From the NCBI GenBank assembly GCA_949710005.1, contig OX453287.1, positions 7,844,386 through 7,908,385 of the forward strand: DNA of 64,000 bases, read 5' to 3'. Under the pieces are notes generated by a model. It worked only from the letters and a program-made list of their open reading frames with translations, did no database searches and was not told where the DNA came from. Below, in pieces: positions 1 to 9,626 of the stretch. Numbering within the stretch: position 1 is the first letter of the stretch; every line of letters begins with the position of its first letter. Position numbers and translations under genes: made by a program. This stretch comes from Ricordea florida. Its lineage: Eukaryota; Cnidaria; Anthozoa; Corallimorpharia; Ricordeidae.

Positions 1-243
1 AAGCAATAAGCTGGAATCTATAGATCTTTTGGCATTGTAGGTCAACAATTTCCTTCTTGGTCTGTGTGCGTGACGTATTTGCCTCATTCCATGAACTGCC
101 ATCCCCTTGATCCCTTGCTTGGTAGCGGACAGTGTACAGTGTGATCGGGCAGCCACGTGCCTTGGGTGGTTTCCAATGTATGGTGACATTACAGTCTGAT
201 ACTTCATTCTCTGTGTTGGCAATGGTGGGCTTTTCCGGCGTAT
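1..243 (-). CDS. Fn3 exon of a VWA-Ig-Fn3 gene, cut by the window edge
   Basis: The most 3' exon visible of the host gene. It opens after a TTGTGCCTCAG acceptor in phase 1 and reads through to base 1. The frame has the Fn3 pattern: a Pro-rich first strand, a core Trp in VTIHWKPP, a Tyr-rich C strand (ITLYTVRY) and an F-strand Tyr (KIYRFQLIA). Extra cysteines (SDC, GCP, LQC) resemble other Fn3 units of this gene. The exon continues beyond the window, so the rest of the domain and any membrane segment or cytoplasmic part are not visible. Fn3 modules usually mediate extracellular protein-protein contact. Confidence 0.8.
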   Translation of the reverse strand, partial: MRRKSPPLPTQRMKYQTVMSPYIGNHPRHVAARSHCTLSATKQGIKGMAVHGMRQIRHAHRPRRKLLTYNAKRSIDSSLLL

Positions 244-637
244 CTGAGGCACAATATAATAGAGAATTAATTAAGCAACAATGATAAGCTTAGATTGAAC
301 GACTTACACAACAGTCGTTTCTAATTCGAATCAAAATCCAATAAACACGAAACACGATGTAAAGGAAAGACAAATTTATCGATTTTCCTCAGAATCAGCC
401 AGGAAAATGTAGCATGGAATTAGTTGCAGAAATTTTTTCAGTAGACTCAAGATCTTTAGATTTCATTCGAGAAACTGTATTTGCCTCCTCGCATCTCATT
501 TCACATATCTTTCTCTGAATTCTGATATCTGCGATATGTGATAGGGTATCGACATAGCCAATAAGCTACTAATGAAAAATTACCCAATCAAATATCAGAA
601 CCAGACGTCAGTTCCAGGTAGCAAAATCTACCAGTAC

Positions 638-943
638 CTGCAATGCCCGTTGTAACTGGACCACTACAGCCAGAAGGCAAGCTGTTACCAAGCTTGTTCT
701 TCGCACGCACTGTAACCTCATAAGGGGTCTGTGGTGTCAGATATGGGAATAAACATGAACCCGATTCTGAGTCGGAAGAGACAGTGCAGTTTAACCATGG
801 GTCCTGCGACCCGGCCTTCTTCACTTGGGCCAGGTAACTAAGGACAGGTCCTCCAAGAGTGCTATGAGTTGGTGCCTCCCACAATACATTGATGGAGCCA
901 CACCATGTGGGCTCGGCCAGGCACTGGGGTGAATATGGTACAT
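638..943 (-). CDS. Fn3 exon of the VWA-Ig-Fn3 gene
   Basis: A 306-bp exon, phase 1 on both sides. The acceptor is CTTACCAG and the donor G|GTACTG. The translation has an Fn3 core: INVLWEAP with the conserved Trp, GPVLSYLAQV, and YEVTVRAKNKLGNS at the F-G strands. Two N-glycosylation-type sites or similar polar loops and added cysteines suggest an extracellular module with its own disulfides. An internal Met sets the apparent reading start, but the true exon begins earlier, at the acceptor. Confidence 0.85.
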
Positions 944-974
944 CTGGTAAGGGAATTAGACAATGAATTTACAC

Positions 975-1335
975 GTTTTGAAAAATAAGTGATTAAGAGC
1001 CAAAATTGATTAAATCGAGAGATGAGGTCAAAATTAGTCACTGGGCTTATCTTGTAGTCCGTACTGCAATTTGTACAAAGATTTTTAGCATTTTGATATT
1101 GGTTAAAACCTTTAATTAAGGTCAGTAAAGTGAGTTTGGGCTTATAAAGCGTGAATGTGAAAAATAAGTGATTAAGAGCCAAAATTGATTAAATTGAGGG
1201 ATGAGGTCAAAATTAGTCACTGGGCTTATCTTTTAGTCCCTACTGTGTAATTTGTAAAAAGATTTTGACAATTTTAATATTGGTTAAAACCTTAAAGTAA
1301 GGCTAGTAATGTGATTTTGTACTTATAAAACGTGA
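975..1335. repeat. Two-copy tandem duplication, about 178 bp each
   Basis: Two diverged direct copies that each begin near GTGAAAAATAAGTGATTAAG and share the stretch GAGGTCAAAATTAGTCACTG. They fill the intron between two Fn3 exons. No coding potential was seen. Confidence 0.8.
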
Positions 1336-1402
1336 ATGTATGTTTTAAATTTAAATTTGTTGTAAGCAAACCTCAGTTATTAAGAGGGCAAAATGTTCTC
1401 AC

Positions 1403-1708
1403 CTTGTGCTGTTCTCACTTGCCACGCCCTACTCTTAGTCTCTCCTTTTCTGTTCCGAGCGGATACAACAAATTCGTACGTTTTGCTGAACATGAGCTGT
1501 AGTCTCAACTCAGTAATGTTGATGTTTGTAACATTTGTAACAGTCCAGTCGTTCATTTGGTCTTGTGGCGAGGTTTTCAAAATTTTGTGGTAAATGCTGT
1601 ATGAAGTAACAGGACAGTTGTTCTCGTGGGGTGTGGTCCACCTTAATGTGACATTCCTTCCTGGAAGCTCTGTTTCATTGTTAAGTATAACAGGTGAATC
1701 AGGAGGAC
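1403..1708 (-). CDS. Fn3 exon of the VWA-Ig-Fn3 gene
   Basis: A 306-bp exon, phase 1 on both sides, between a CTCCCAG acceptor and a G|GTGAGA donor. The domain begins PPDSPVIL, has the core Trp in VTLRWTTP, CPVTSYSIYHKIL in strands C-C', and YEFVVSARNRKGET at the F-G turn. It carries several N-x-T/S sites (NVT, NIT), consistent with an extracellular location. Confidence 0.85.
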
Positions 1709-1724
1709 CTGGGAGTCAGAAGAG

Positions 1725-1985
1725 GTACAAAGGAATAATGATGATAAGAAAAACAATCTGTGCGATAATGATTGTAACTGTGACAGTGACGAAGACTGTG
1801 ATGATGATAATGATAAACATGGCGATAATGATGTGATAATGATGATGATGATGATGATAATGATAATGACGATAAAACGATAATCTTCGGACGAAGGGCC
1901 AACGCTCGAAACGTCAGCAGCTTTGTAGGTTACGGTGGTGCATTTTACATTTGTCAACTTATTTAATAAGCCATTTTTGCCTTGT
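1725..1985. repeat. GAT/AAT-rich microsatellite and a dispersed repeat
   Basis: About 1725-1880 is low-complexity GATAATGATGAT-type sequence. It is followed by a short stretch, GACGAAGGGCCAACGCTCGA, that recurs almost unchanged inside the foldback element near 32,040, so it marks a dispersed repeat family. Open frames over the microsatellite are artefacts. Confidence 0.75.
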
Positions 1986-2224
1986 TTGTTAGATTTTAAC
2001 TGTTTTTTTTAAAGTTGACCGCTGATACTAAAAGTAATAGTTCTATTGTAGGAAGGGAAACTATGTGTTGACTGGATATCCCATGAAGCACTTGGCGTGA
2101 TATGGGACAATGCCGAGAGCAGCAGACGAGCCTGCTCAGCCAACAGGTTGGCTCTCTTTAAATCTTCCCTCTACTTCGCATCCTTCTCTTTTACACTCTG
2201 CACTCTTTACATTCTCTGTCTTAC

Positions 2225-2521
2225 CAGTAGAATTTGTTTTGATTTCAATCGATGACCAAGACCCGGCTCCTCTCGCGTTTATTGCGCGCACATGAACAAT
2301 GTAAGTAGTCGAGCCCGCCAGATTATTGAACACACAGTAACGGCTGGTATTAGATATCGTGCAGTTGCGTAGTAGGTCTCTTTCTTTCTCTAGCTCCACG
2401 ACATAACTAAGTACCGGTCCTCCATACAAATCAATCCCTGGTGGTCCCCACGTTACATTCAAAGTTCCACACTGACCACTTCTCACGTCATCTCTTCTTA
2501 ACTGCGGTTGTGCTGGAACGC
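2225..2521 (-). CDS. Fn3 exon of the VWA-Ig-Fn3 gene
   Basis: A 297-bp exon, phase 1 on both sides, with acceptor CTGATAG and donor G|GTAAGA. The Fn3 signature is clear: core Trp in LNVTWGPPG, GGPVLSYVVELEKE, and the F-G segment IVHVRAINARGAGSWS, ending in the usual Ser-Trp-Ser before strand G. Cys residues (GQC, RNC, RYC) again exceed the Fn3 norm, a shared habit of this gene. Confidence 0.88.
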
Positions 2522-2766
2522 CTATCAGTTTTAAACAGTAAATTAAACATTGAGAAGCAGATTGCCAGAATGCTTTCTACTTTCAAAATGAATCGCAGGG
2601 AGTGCTTTTCCTCGTGTACAAGAAAAAACTCAAAATTCTCTCATTTGACTTCAAACCGTGAGGGTCATAAATAAATGTAATCTGAATTTGTCGTCTATAT
2701 TCGTATTTCTTGCATTGGTTTTTATGGAAGTAATAAAAATAATCTAGACCTGAATATATTGTTTAC

Positions 2767-3063
2767 CTCTTTCAGTAGTAATCGTTGATATTGATTTTTG
2801 ATTGAATTCGCTGTGTCCTGTTTTATCCCAGGCTATAACTAATATTTCATAGCTCTCTTCACAATTTAAACGAAGCCTGTCTGTAGTGGCTGGGTTGATA
2901 TTTTTCGTGATCCAACTGTTTTTGTGCTCTTTCTTGCTGTTGGTTTTTCTGTAGTAGACACTGTATCCCAAGATTGGACATCTGTTGTTTGGTGGAGGAT
3001 CCCAGGATAAACAAGCACTACAACCACACGGCTGAGCTGATACAGTAACTGAGTATGGTTTGC
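2767..3063 (-). CDS. Fn3 exon of the VWA-Ig-Fn3 gene
   Basis: A 297-bp exon, phase 1 on both sides, acceptor CTCTTGAAG and donor G|GTAAAC. The domain reads KPYSVTVSAQPCGCSACLSW, then CPILGYSVYYRKTN and SYEILVIAWDKTGHSE. The Trp after the Cys-rich first strands and the Tyr in the F strand fit Fn3. The CGCSAC cluster is unusual for Fn3 and could form domain-specific disulfides. Confidence 0.8.
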
Positions 3064-3109
3064 CTTCAAGAGAAAATACGTCCCCATTATAATTATGACT
3101 CGTGGAGGA

Positions 3110-3545
3110 ACAATGACACAGTGGCTGGAGTGTTAGACTTTGGATCAAACCCTGCAGATCGCTGCATGATAATTGCTGAGAAAAGAAACTTAAACCCCTC
3201 TCAATCCCAGCATGTAAATGGGTACCGATAATATAATGGTAGGGATAACCTTGCAATAGGCTAGTATCCTATTAAACGGGAGTAACAAATACTTTTAGGC
3301 GTGGGCCACCTGTGGCTCTTGTGGGTATCCTGTGGTACCTTCGATGTAATCCTGAAGGAAACCCCGCACGTACTGGATAAATGATCCCATTAAAGCGGGG
3401 TTAGATAGGGGTAGTAAAATACTTGTAGGCGTGGGCCACCTGTGGCTCTCGTGGGTCTCCAATGATAACCGTGATATAATGCTGGGGCTAACCCTGCGAT
3501 GGACTAGCATCCTGTCTGGGGTGAGCAAATAATACTCCAAGGTGG
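3110..3545. repeat. SINE-like repeat, about three partial tandem units
   Basis: Three diverged units share GGCGTGGGCCACCTGTGGCT and endings of the type GATGGACTAGCATCCTGTCT; two intact spacings are about 129 bp apart. It lies in an intron. The tRNA-like or SINE nature is a guess from the look of the sequence; the tandem duplication itself is visible. Confidence 0.5.
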
Positions 3546-3883
3546 TTTACGTCACCGAAGCCGGAATAAACTTGTTGAATAAGGATTTCCTTTTTTTACT
3601 AAAGAAGTAAAACTCACCTTCTGTGTTTGCAAAGGTTTATACATAGCGAGGTGCGCCTGGGAGAATTCGCGAGCAACTCTAGATCTCCTCAAATAGTGAC
3701 TCAAAATATAGAGCCAGTCGCTTTGAAGGTGACGACAAAACCATGTCAGTAGTACAGGTTAGTGTAAATACAACTATAGACCAACAAAAGCGCGCTTTTA
3801 AAGGATCATTTCTTACTTCCTACAACTCGAGACAGCGAAAAGAAAATCTTTTGAATGAAGTTTTCAGACAGAGGGTGCAGTTT

Positions 3884-4010
3884 TTTGGTATGATCCGGAT
3901 TTGGATTTGAGATCACACGGATCATGGCGCATCAAAGGAACAGATCAATCATTGTGCGGAGTGGATTCATCTCGGATCACAAATCTAAATCCGGATCATA
4001 CCAAAAAAAC
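3884..4010. mobile_element. Small foldback/MITE, about 126 bp
   Basis: Inverted arms of about 28 bp, starting TTTTTTGGTATGATCCGGAT and mirrored by ATCCGGATCATACCAAAAAA, enclose about 70 bp with no coding sense. It sits in an intron of the host gene. No clear target duplication was found. Confidence 0.75.
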
Positions 4011-4118
4011 ATGCCCAGAGTAACTTACTCTTTTCTTACTGGTCGATTTCATGTCAACCAATTCGCATGCACGTTTCTGTTCTTTATACTTTTCGATTTC
4101 GAATTAAATCGCACATAC

Positions 4119-4433
4119 CAGTTGTTGTCTTGTGTTGCTTTTCAGACCACGACCCAAATCCTTCGTTGTTCTTTGCCCTGACCTGAACTTTATAAACGTT
4201 TTCCGGTATCAAATCCTCGAAAACGTACGTTTCGATATCACCCGATACTGAAATGACTTGCTGCAACCCCTCGGTAGCAAGTCTCAGTAGTAGAATTTGA
4301 TAGCCTGTAATTGGGTCTCCTCTGACAGCAGTTGATTGAGGTTTCCATTCAACATTTATTCTGTTTCCGCACATGGCCGGCAAAATGTCAAGTACAGGCG
4401 GTTCAGGTACTCTGGATATCGCTTTGGTTATAT
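4119..4433 (-). CDS. Fn3 exon of the VWA-Ig-Fn3 gene, first after the Ig pair
   Basis: A 315-bp exon, phase 1 on both sides, acceptor CATCCACAG and donor G|GTATGT. It is the most canonical Fn3 unit here: PEPPVLDIL, core Trp in INVEWKPQ, DPITGYQILLLRL, then VYKVQVRAKNNEGFGSWSE. It is the junction between the Ig domains upstream and the run of Fn3 domains downstream, an order common in adhesion and receptor proteins. Confidence 0.9.
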
Positions 4434-4710
4434 CTGTGGATGAAAATTGAAAGGATATTAAGAGAACTTTGGTTAACAAGTTGGAGTAGTTGTTAATTCT
4501 TGTCTATTCTACACAAATATGAAAGCGAGCAACTGTTTGAAATTAGTTGCATGGAGAATGAAAAAATGGATTTTACAGAGATCTCCGCTGTTATGATTTT
4601 GTTGTTTATGCACAGTGAAGGACGGGGTGGTACTGGCACAAGGCTAGCTAGGGTGTTGATGATGTAACGAGTAGCCAATCAAATCACACATCTAATGTAA
4701 AGCGCTCTAC

Positions 4711-5040
4711 CTGATTGTAATAAAACAAGGTTCTCCTCAATGACAGTTCTATGGGAATCCTTGATTCTGCAGATGTACAACCCGATGTCTTGTTGTGAGG
4801 GGTTCCTTATTTGAAGCACCATAATTGATGTTCCCAGTTGACACTTGTTAATAAGGCCACGAGACACGGAAATGCTATATTTCCTACTTTGCACAATCTC
4901 AAGGCCATTGAATTTCCAAGAGAAGGATAAAGACTTGAGACGTTGCTGGGGAATGTTGTTCACGTTACATGTCAGTGTAACTTCCCCAAATTCGGTTTGT
5001 TGCGCACGTAACAATGACATTGTTGGGAGCGGAGGTGGAC
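4711..5040 (-). CDS. Ig-domain exon of the VWA-Ig-Fn3 gene
   Basis: A 330-bp exon, phase 1 on both sides, acceptor TTTATTAG and donor G|GTAGAG. It holds one Ig domain: B-strand Cys in VTLTCNV, core Trp in SFSWKFNG and F-strand Cys in GLYICRI, preceded by DIG at the usual Asp position. An apparent Met further upstream lies in the intron and is not the start. Confidence 0.88.
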
Positions 5041-5518
5041 CTAATAAATAGTGAATACACAAAAAGTAGATAACACATAGATCTAAACACACAATTAGTC
5101 TGATATTAATATTATAGCCACTTTCCCACCGTTTTCAAATCTAATTGTATAATAATAATAATAATAATAATAATAGCTTTATTTAACCAGGGAACACCAT
5201 CAGATAACTGTTCTCCCTGTTGCCCCTGACATCAATAAATACAATATAAAACAATCAATAAATTTACAATGTAAATTAGATCAAAATATACATGATGCTA
5301 GATAAATACAGTTAAATTGGAAAACTAACGCACAAGATCAAAATTGCAATCAATGCTCAATCTCAGTAAATATAATACTATACTATATCTCTCAGTTAGT
5401 ACGCGCGCTGTGATTGGTCAATTTAGCGGGCAGTACTTCACTGTACGGCCCGCTAAAGTTTGTTTTGGTCGCCAAAATGACTCCAGAGATATAATAAATA
5501 TCTTATTAACCTCGTTTT

Positions 5519-5640
5519 CTCGGTCCGTACTGTAAAATACGGATCCTCGTTTTTTCCCGTCGATTTATGGCCCAAGCGCGAAGCGCTTGGGCCATAAATC
5601 GACGGGAAAAAACTCGTCCGTATTTTACAGTACGGACCTC
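5519..5640. mobile_element. Near-perfect palindrome, MITE-like insertion in the LINE 3' region
   Basis: Two arms of about 57 bp meet at GCGCGAAGCGC. Arm sequence includes GGTCCGTACTGTAAAATACG and CCCGTCGATTTATGGCCCAA. The insert probably extends left to about 5390, where a second short inverted pair (AGCGGGC.. and GCCCGCT) appears. It could extrude as a hairpin. Confidence 0.8.
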
Positions 5641-5648
5641 GAACTCGT

Positions 5649-7173
5649 TTAGTAAGAGGTATATATAGCACTGACTCGTCTTTTGAATCTTACTATTGAG
5701 TCAGAGTTTTGTATGGTTTTTGGAAGTGAATTCCATAAAGCAATACTAGTATACTTAAAAGTTCGTTTTAAATATTCAGTTCTCGGTTTAGGCAAGATAA
5801 AATTATCCCTTTTTCTGGTATTGTAGTTATGTATTTCTGAGTGACGTAAGTAGTTTGTGTCCCGTCCTTCCAGCTGATTATTCAAGCACTTATACGTAAG
5901 GATGGCTTTGTCATAGTTTCTTCTCTGTTGTAACTTCGACCAGTTGAGTTTCCCACGTACCAGTGCAGATGGGGTATAATTATCCACTGAGAGGATGACT
6001 CTTCCAGCACGATTTTGTAATCTCTGTAGTCGTAATAATGATGACTCGCTACATGAGCCCCAGACTACGCCGCAGTAGTCAAATAAAGGTTGGATAGTTG
6101 TCTTGTACACAGTTTGGGCTGATGGTAAAGTAAGGTAAGGCATTATGCGTTTAAGGATGCCTACTTTTTGTTCTCGAGGAGACCTTCTTGCATAGGTAGT
6201 CAGTGTGACTTGACCAAGAGATGTTACTGTCTATTACGACTCCAAGATATTTAAAGGCCTCAACTCTCTTTATGGGAATCCCATTTAACATTAATGTGCT
6301 AGCACACGTAATATGTCTGAGTCTCTTCGGTGAGCCAACGACCATGGACTCACACTTCTTAGGCTGATTCAATGCCAAACCATTCAGTTTAATCCATTTG
6401 GAGATATTTTCAAGATCATCATTTAGACTCTTCAGGATCTCGTCAACATTGTTGGAGGAATAATACAAGGCAGTATCATCGGCAAACATGTTGACAGTGG
6501 AGTGAGAAATGCAGCAAGGGAAGTCGTTAATGTAAACTAAAAAAAGTAATGGCCCCAGGCAAGAGCCCTGGGGAACTCCTGATAAAATGTGTGCTGTAGA
6601 TGAAAGTACACCATTGTAGAAACCTTGCTGTTGACGGTTGTCGAGATATGAAGAAAACCAGTCCAAGTCAGGTCCAGTGACTCCAAGAGTTTCGAGTTTC
6701 CTCACCAGAATGTTATGTTTTACGGTGTCAAAGGCTTTCGCCAAGTCTAGAAATACAACTGCAGTAACTTGTCCCTTGTCGATGTTAGTCGACCAGTTAT
6801 CAACAACTTTTATCAAGGCTGTTTGCGTTGATCTTTTTCTTCGGAAACCGTGTTGAGAAGGGTGTAAGAGATTGTTGTCCGTCAGATATTTATAGAGTTG
6901 ATTGTGAACTTCTTTTTAAAATACCTTCGCTACAATTGGCAGAACCGAAATTGGACGGTAATTTTCAACTTGATCTCTTGATCCTGATTTAAAAAGAGGA
7001 GACACTTTGGCTACTTTAAAGTCTTGAGGAAAGACACCCTTTGACAAGGATAGGTTGAAAATATAAGTTAATGATGGTGCAATTATATCAGCAGCTGCTT
7101 TCAAAAGGCGAGGAGGGATGTTGTCCAGTCCTGCGCCTTTGTTAACTCTTAGAGATTTCAGCTCTTTAAGCAC
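5649..7173 (-). pseudogene. LINE reverse transcriptase, broken open frame
   Basis: Three consecutive minus-strand frames carry the parts in order. At 6916-7173 lies the RT N-terminal region with NKGAGLDNIPPRLLK and PLFKSGSRDQVENYRPIS. At 6151-6816 lies the palm with FLDLAKAFDTVKH, SGVPQGSCLGPLLF and the catalytic MFADDTALYY. At 5649-6143 lies the conserved C-terminal region (QPLFDYCGVVWG, LQRLQNRAGR, NYNTRKRDNF). The frame changes near 6150 and near 6850-6915, so no full polymerase can be made. The last codons run into the palindromic insert. Confidence 0.88.
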
Positions 7174-7532
7174 TGACGGAATTTGTATAGGCTGAAATTT
7201 GAAGGAGGAACAAGTTGTTATGGTTTGGAGCGAGGGTTGAAACCCTCAGAGCATCAAAGAGAACCAACAAGAAAAACAACCCATTTATAAGGTCGCTTTG
7301 TGCATGGTACGGACCCCTAGCCATATTGATAAAAGACAAAAAGAATTGTTAAATAATCTGCATTGTAAAGTCTGATTTTCACTAACGACGGGAACGGAAT
7401 TGAATCCGTAAGTAGAATCGTAAGAACACTTACGACCAAGTCAAAATCAAAAATCAGAGTCTAAGGCAAGTGGCAAGCTCGCGGAATCGTGAATTGTCTT
7501 TCAAATTTTGCTAAACCCAGGTTATCCATTAA

Positions 7533-7574
7533 AAGGCGCAGGACTGGACAACATCCCTCCTCGCCTTTTGAAAC
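7533..7574 (+). repeat. Inverted 40-bp fragment of the same LINE
   Basis: AAGGCGCAGGACTGGACAAC and the following bases to CGCCTTTTGAAA are the reverse complement of 7107-7139 inside the LINE. A stretch in opposite orientation next to a 5'-truncated copy fits twin-priming inversion during LINE insertion, or a separate insertion. The 300 bases between the two are unassigned. Confidence 0.75.
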
Positions 7575-7606
7575 TCAAAAACATGTAACCACGTAAGAAT
7601 ACTAAC

Positions 7607-7909
7607 ATGAAACTGAAACTTCGACTGTTTTCGTCCTTGAGTGATATTTGTTAAACACTTCGCAAGTATAGTTCCCGCTTTGTTGAAAATTTAAGCTGGA
7701 CAACTGCAGTCTAATTTGTAATATATTTATGGTTTCGCGGTATCTCTCCAGGCGTATGGTCTGGTCATGGCTTTTCTCTGTCACGTTTTTCCCATTTTTT
7801 AACCATGCGACTTGTGGCAAAGGCCTACCCGAGCCTTCGCAACCAAGTGTTACATCTTCTCCAGCAAAAAAGAACCGAGGTGAATCCAGTATCCGTACTG
7901 CTGGATTAT
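7607..7909 (-). CDS. Ig-domain exon of the VWA-Ig-Fn3 gene
   Basis: A 303-bp exon, phase 1 on both sides, acceptor TTCACTGCAG and donor T|GTTAGT. It encodes a C2/I-set-like Ig domain: AGEDVTLGCEGSGRPLPQ with the B-strand Cys, VAWLKNGKNV with the core Trp, and QQSGNYTCEVFNKY with the F-strand Cys. N-glycosylation sites NVT and NYT suggest surface exposure. It directly follows the VWA exon. Confidence 0.9.
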
Positions 7910-8155
7910 CTGCAGTGAATAAAATAAAGGCGTTACTTGACTATTAAAATGTGGACAGCAAGAATTTACACACAAAAACTGGTTTAGCAAACTAGTTTAT
8001 AACAGTTTACCTACGTTAAGACAAGAGAAAAGGTGACACTCTAAGCGTTAGCTTTTTGTCAGAGCGAATAGACACGAAGGGCTGACGCATTAGGACTAGT
8101 TCGACGACGATTTGTGACCGAACGTAAAGAATGTTTCGCAACCCAAATTTCTTAC

Positions 8156-8758
8156 CGATGGCGCTGCAAATTCTTGCCGTCAAAACGACTAATGACTCGG
8201 TGAATGATTTTATGAATGACTCGGTGAATGAAGTCCTGCATGAATGCTCTTCAGGGAAAGGTGCGCCAATATCTTCATAGCAGTAGCCTATGATCTCTTT
8301 GTCAAACCAAATCTGAAAGGTGTGAACACCTTTTTGTGTTAGTGATGACTGTACTTCTTCATGTAACAGAGTTGACTTCCAGGAATTAAGAAATACGCCA
8401 ATTTTAGGGATGTTTACTCGTGACCCACGTTCAGGTGTAAAGAGGACAGATGTCAGAAAAAACGCCGAATAAAATGCACTTTCCACTTCTGGCCATGGCT
8501 GCTGATTATGTATTGCATCAAGATCTCTTAAGAATGTAGACAACTCAAAAGGTTTGCTGAAGTTCACTGCCACTCTTGCCACTGAATTGATCAATTCCAC
8601 GACGGCTGCATTAACATACTTTGAACGTTCTGTCAATTTTGTCGTGATATTCCCTATTATCCATTTCAACACTTGAACTGATACTCTTTCGTCGAAAAGA
8701 TGCGTTGAACTATCCAGCACAAAAACCACATCTGCCCCAGTGGAACACTGACTGCAAT
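8156..8758 (-). CDS. von Willebrand factor A domain exon of the VWA-Ig-Fn3 gene
   Basis: One 603-bp exon, phase 1 on both sides (acceptor CATTTTGCAG, donor G|GTAAGA), encodes about 200 residues that start DCSQCSTGADVVFVLDSST. The ADVVFVLDSS strand is the start of a VWA fold. The metal-site motif D-x-S-x-S reads D-S-S-T-H, so the last ligand is replaced and metal-dependent ligand binding may be altered. Later strands RVNIPKIGVFLNS and VHTFQIWFDKEI keep the alternating alpha/beta pattern. Two glycosylation-type sites (NIT, NFS) are present. The frame stays open past the donor but that tail is intronic. Confidence 0.85.
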
Positions 8759-9188
8759 CTGCAAAATGCATGATAAAGATTTAGAAGCGCTGTGGCAGAA
8801 TAATTTCAAGTGCTCACCTTACATCGCGAGTCAAAAAACTTTACAGAATGTACAAGTTTGTTACCCGAAAGTGCCTTGATTGATTTAAGAACTATGTACA
8901 ACTTTGCAAAACCACACGATAAAGAACTATCAGCCGATAATAATACCAACATTCAGTTATAAATCAGGACATCGTACTTTTAATTTCTAGATAGGCTTAT
9001 CTTGCCCGCTTTGGTAGCCAATCAGAACTCAGGATTCGCCTTATCTGGCGCTTGCAGAACCAGCCGTATAACATTGTAATATATTGGTATTATAAAATGT
9101 AAAACCTTGTATCATTCAAATTGCTTTTTTAGCCTGTAAAATATAATTAACTGACCAAGCCCATTGGATCCACATGGCTGGATATAGG
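8759..9188. other. Upstream of the VWA exon, no exon recognised
   Basis: A first exon with a signal peptide is expected upstream of the phase-1 VWA exon but I could not identify it here. Bases 8995-9055 hold TTATCTTGCCCGCTTTGGTA, similar to the end of a repeat near 49,915. Confidence 0.5.
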
Positions 9189-9506
9189 CCCGGGGGGGGG
9201 GGAGGTACTCTAGGTTCTAGGTGGGGATGTGCCGCTGGAACCCTGAAACCCTTAGCCTATACCAGGAGCCCATGACCATGGGCTCCTGCCTATACCAGAG
9301 CTGGTTCAGCTGAATTTTGCTACCCTATACTAGAGTAAACTCCCCAAATCACTCCTATTCTAGAGTAGCTGTATTCCACGAGCACAGTCTAGCCAAAACA
9401 AAACCTTATACCACAATCGTTTCTCTCTCCAAAAATGATTTTATTTATAGTAGTTCAGTTTTTTTTTTATTCTCAACCAACTGGTCAGTTTCGTGAAAAA
9501 TGATAC

Positions 9507-9557
<51 letters not shown>

Positions 9558-9592
9558 TGCTTGAAAACCATACCCTTCTTAGCGGCACATAG

Positions 9593-9623
<31 letters not shown>

Positions 9624-9626
9624 GGG
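9189..9626. mobile_element. MITE with poly-G ends and an 8-bp target duplication (hAT-type)
   Basis: The element starts CCCGGGGGGGG and ends CCCCCCCGGG, mirror images of each other, and is flanked by GATATAGG on both sides (9181-9188 and 9627-9634). An 8-bp duplication is the hAT signature. The interior (438 bp in all) has repeated ATACTAGAGTAAACT-like words and a small hairpin at 9261-9287, and no coding sense. Confidence 0.8.

Larger units (their letters stand above)
5147..7200 (-). mobile_element. Decayed non-LTR retrotransposon (CR1/L2/Jockey-like LINE)
   Basis: A minus-strand LINE inserted in the intron between the two Ig exons. Its 3' end, at low coordinates, is a TTTATTTAACCAGGG-type tail followed by an (ATT)n run at 5147-5175. 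The coding part covers most of the reverse transcriptase and the conserved C-terminal region. The 5' portion (ORF1 and endonuclease) is absent, as in ordinary 5' truncation. The (ATT)n tail and the FADD-type catalytic motif point to the CR1/L2/Jockey side of the LINE tree; the exact clade is not assigned. Confidence 0.85.

Noticed and set aside
1643-1957. Open frames with long Ile or Ser/His runs
   Set aside because: They are translations of the GAT/AAT microsatellite.
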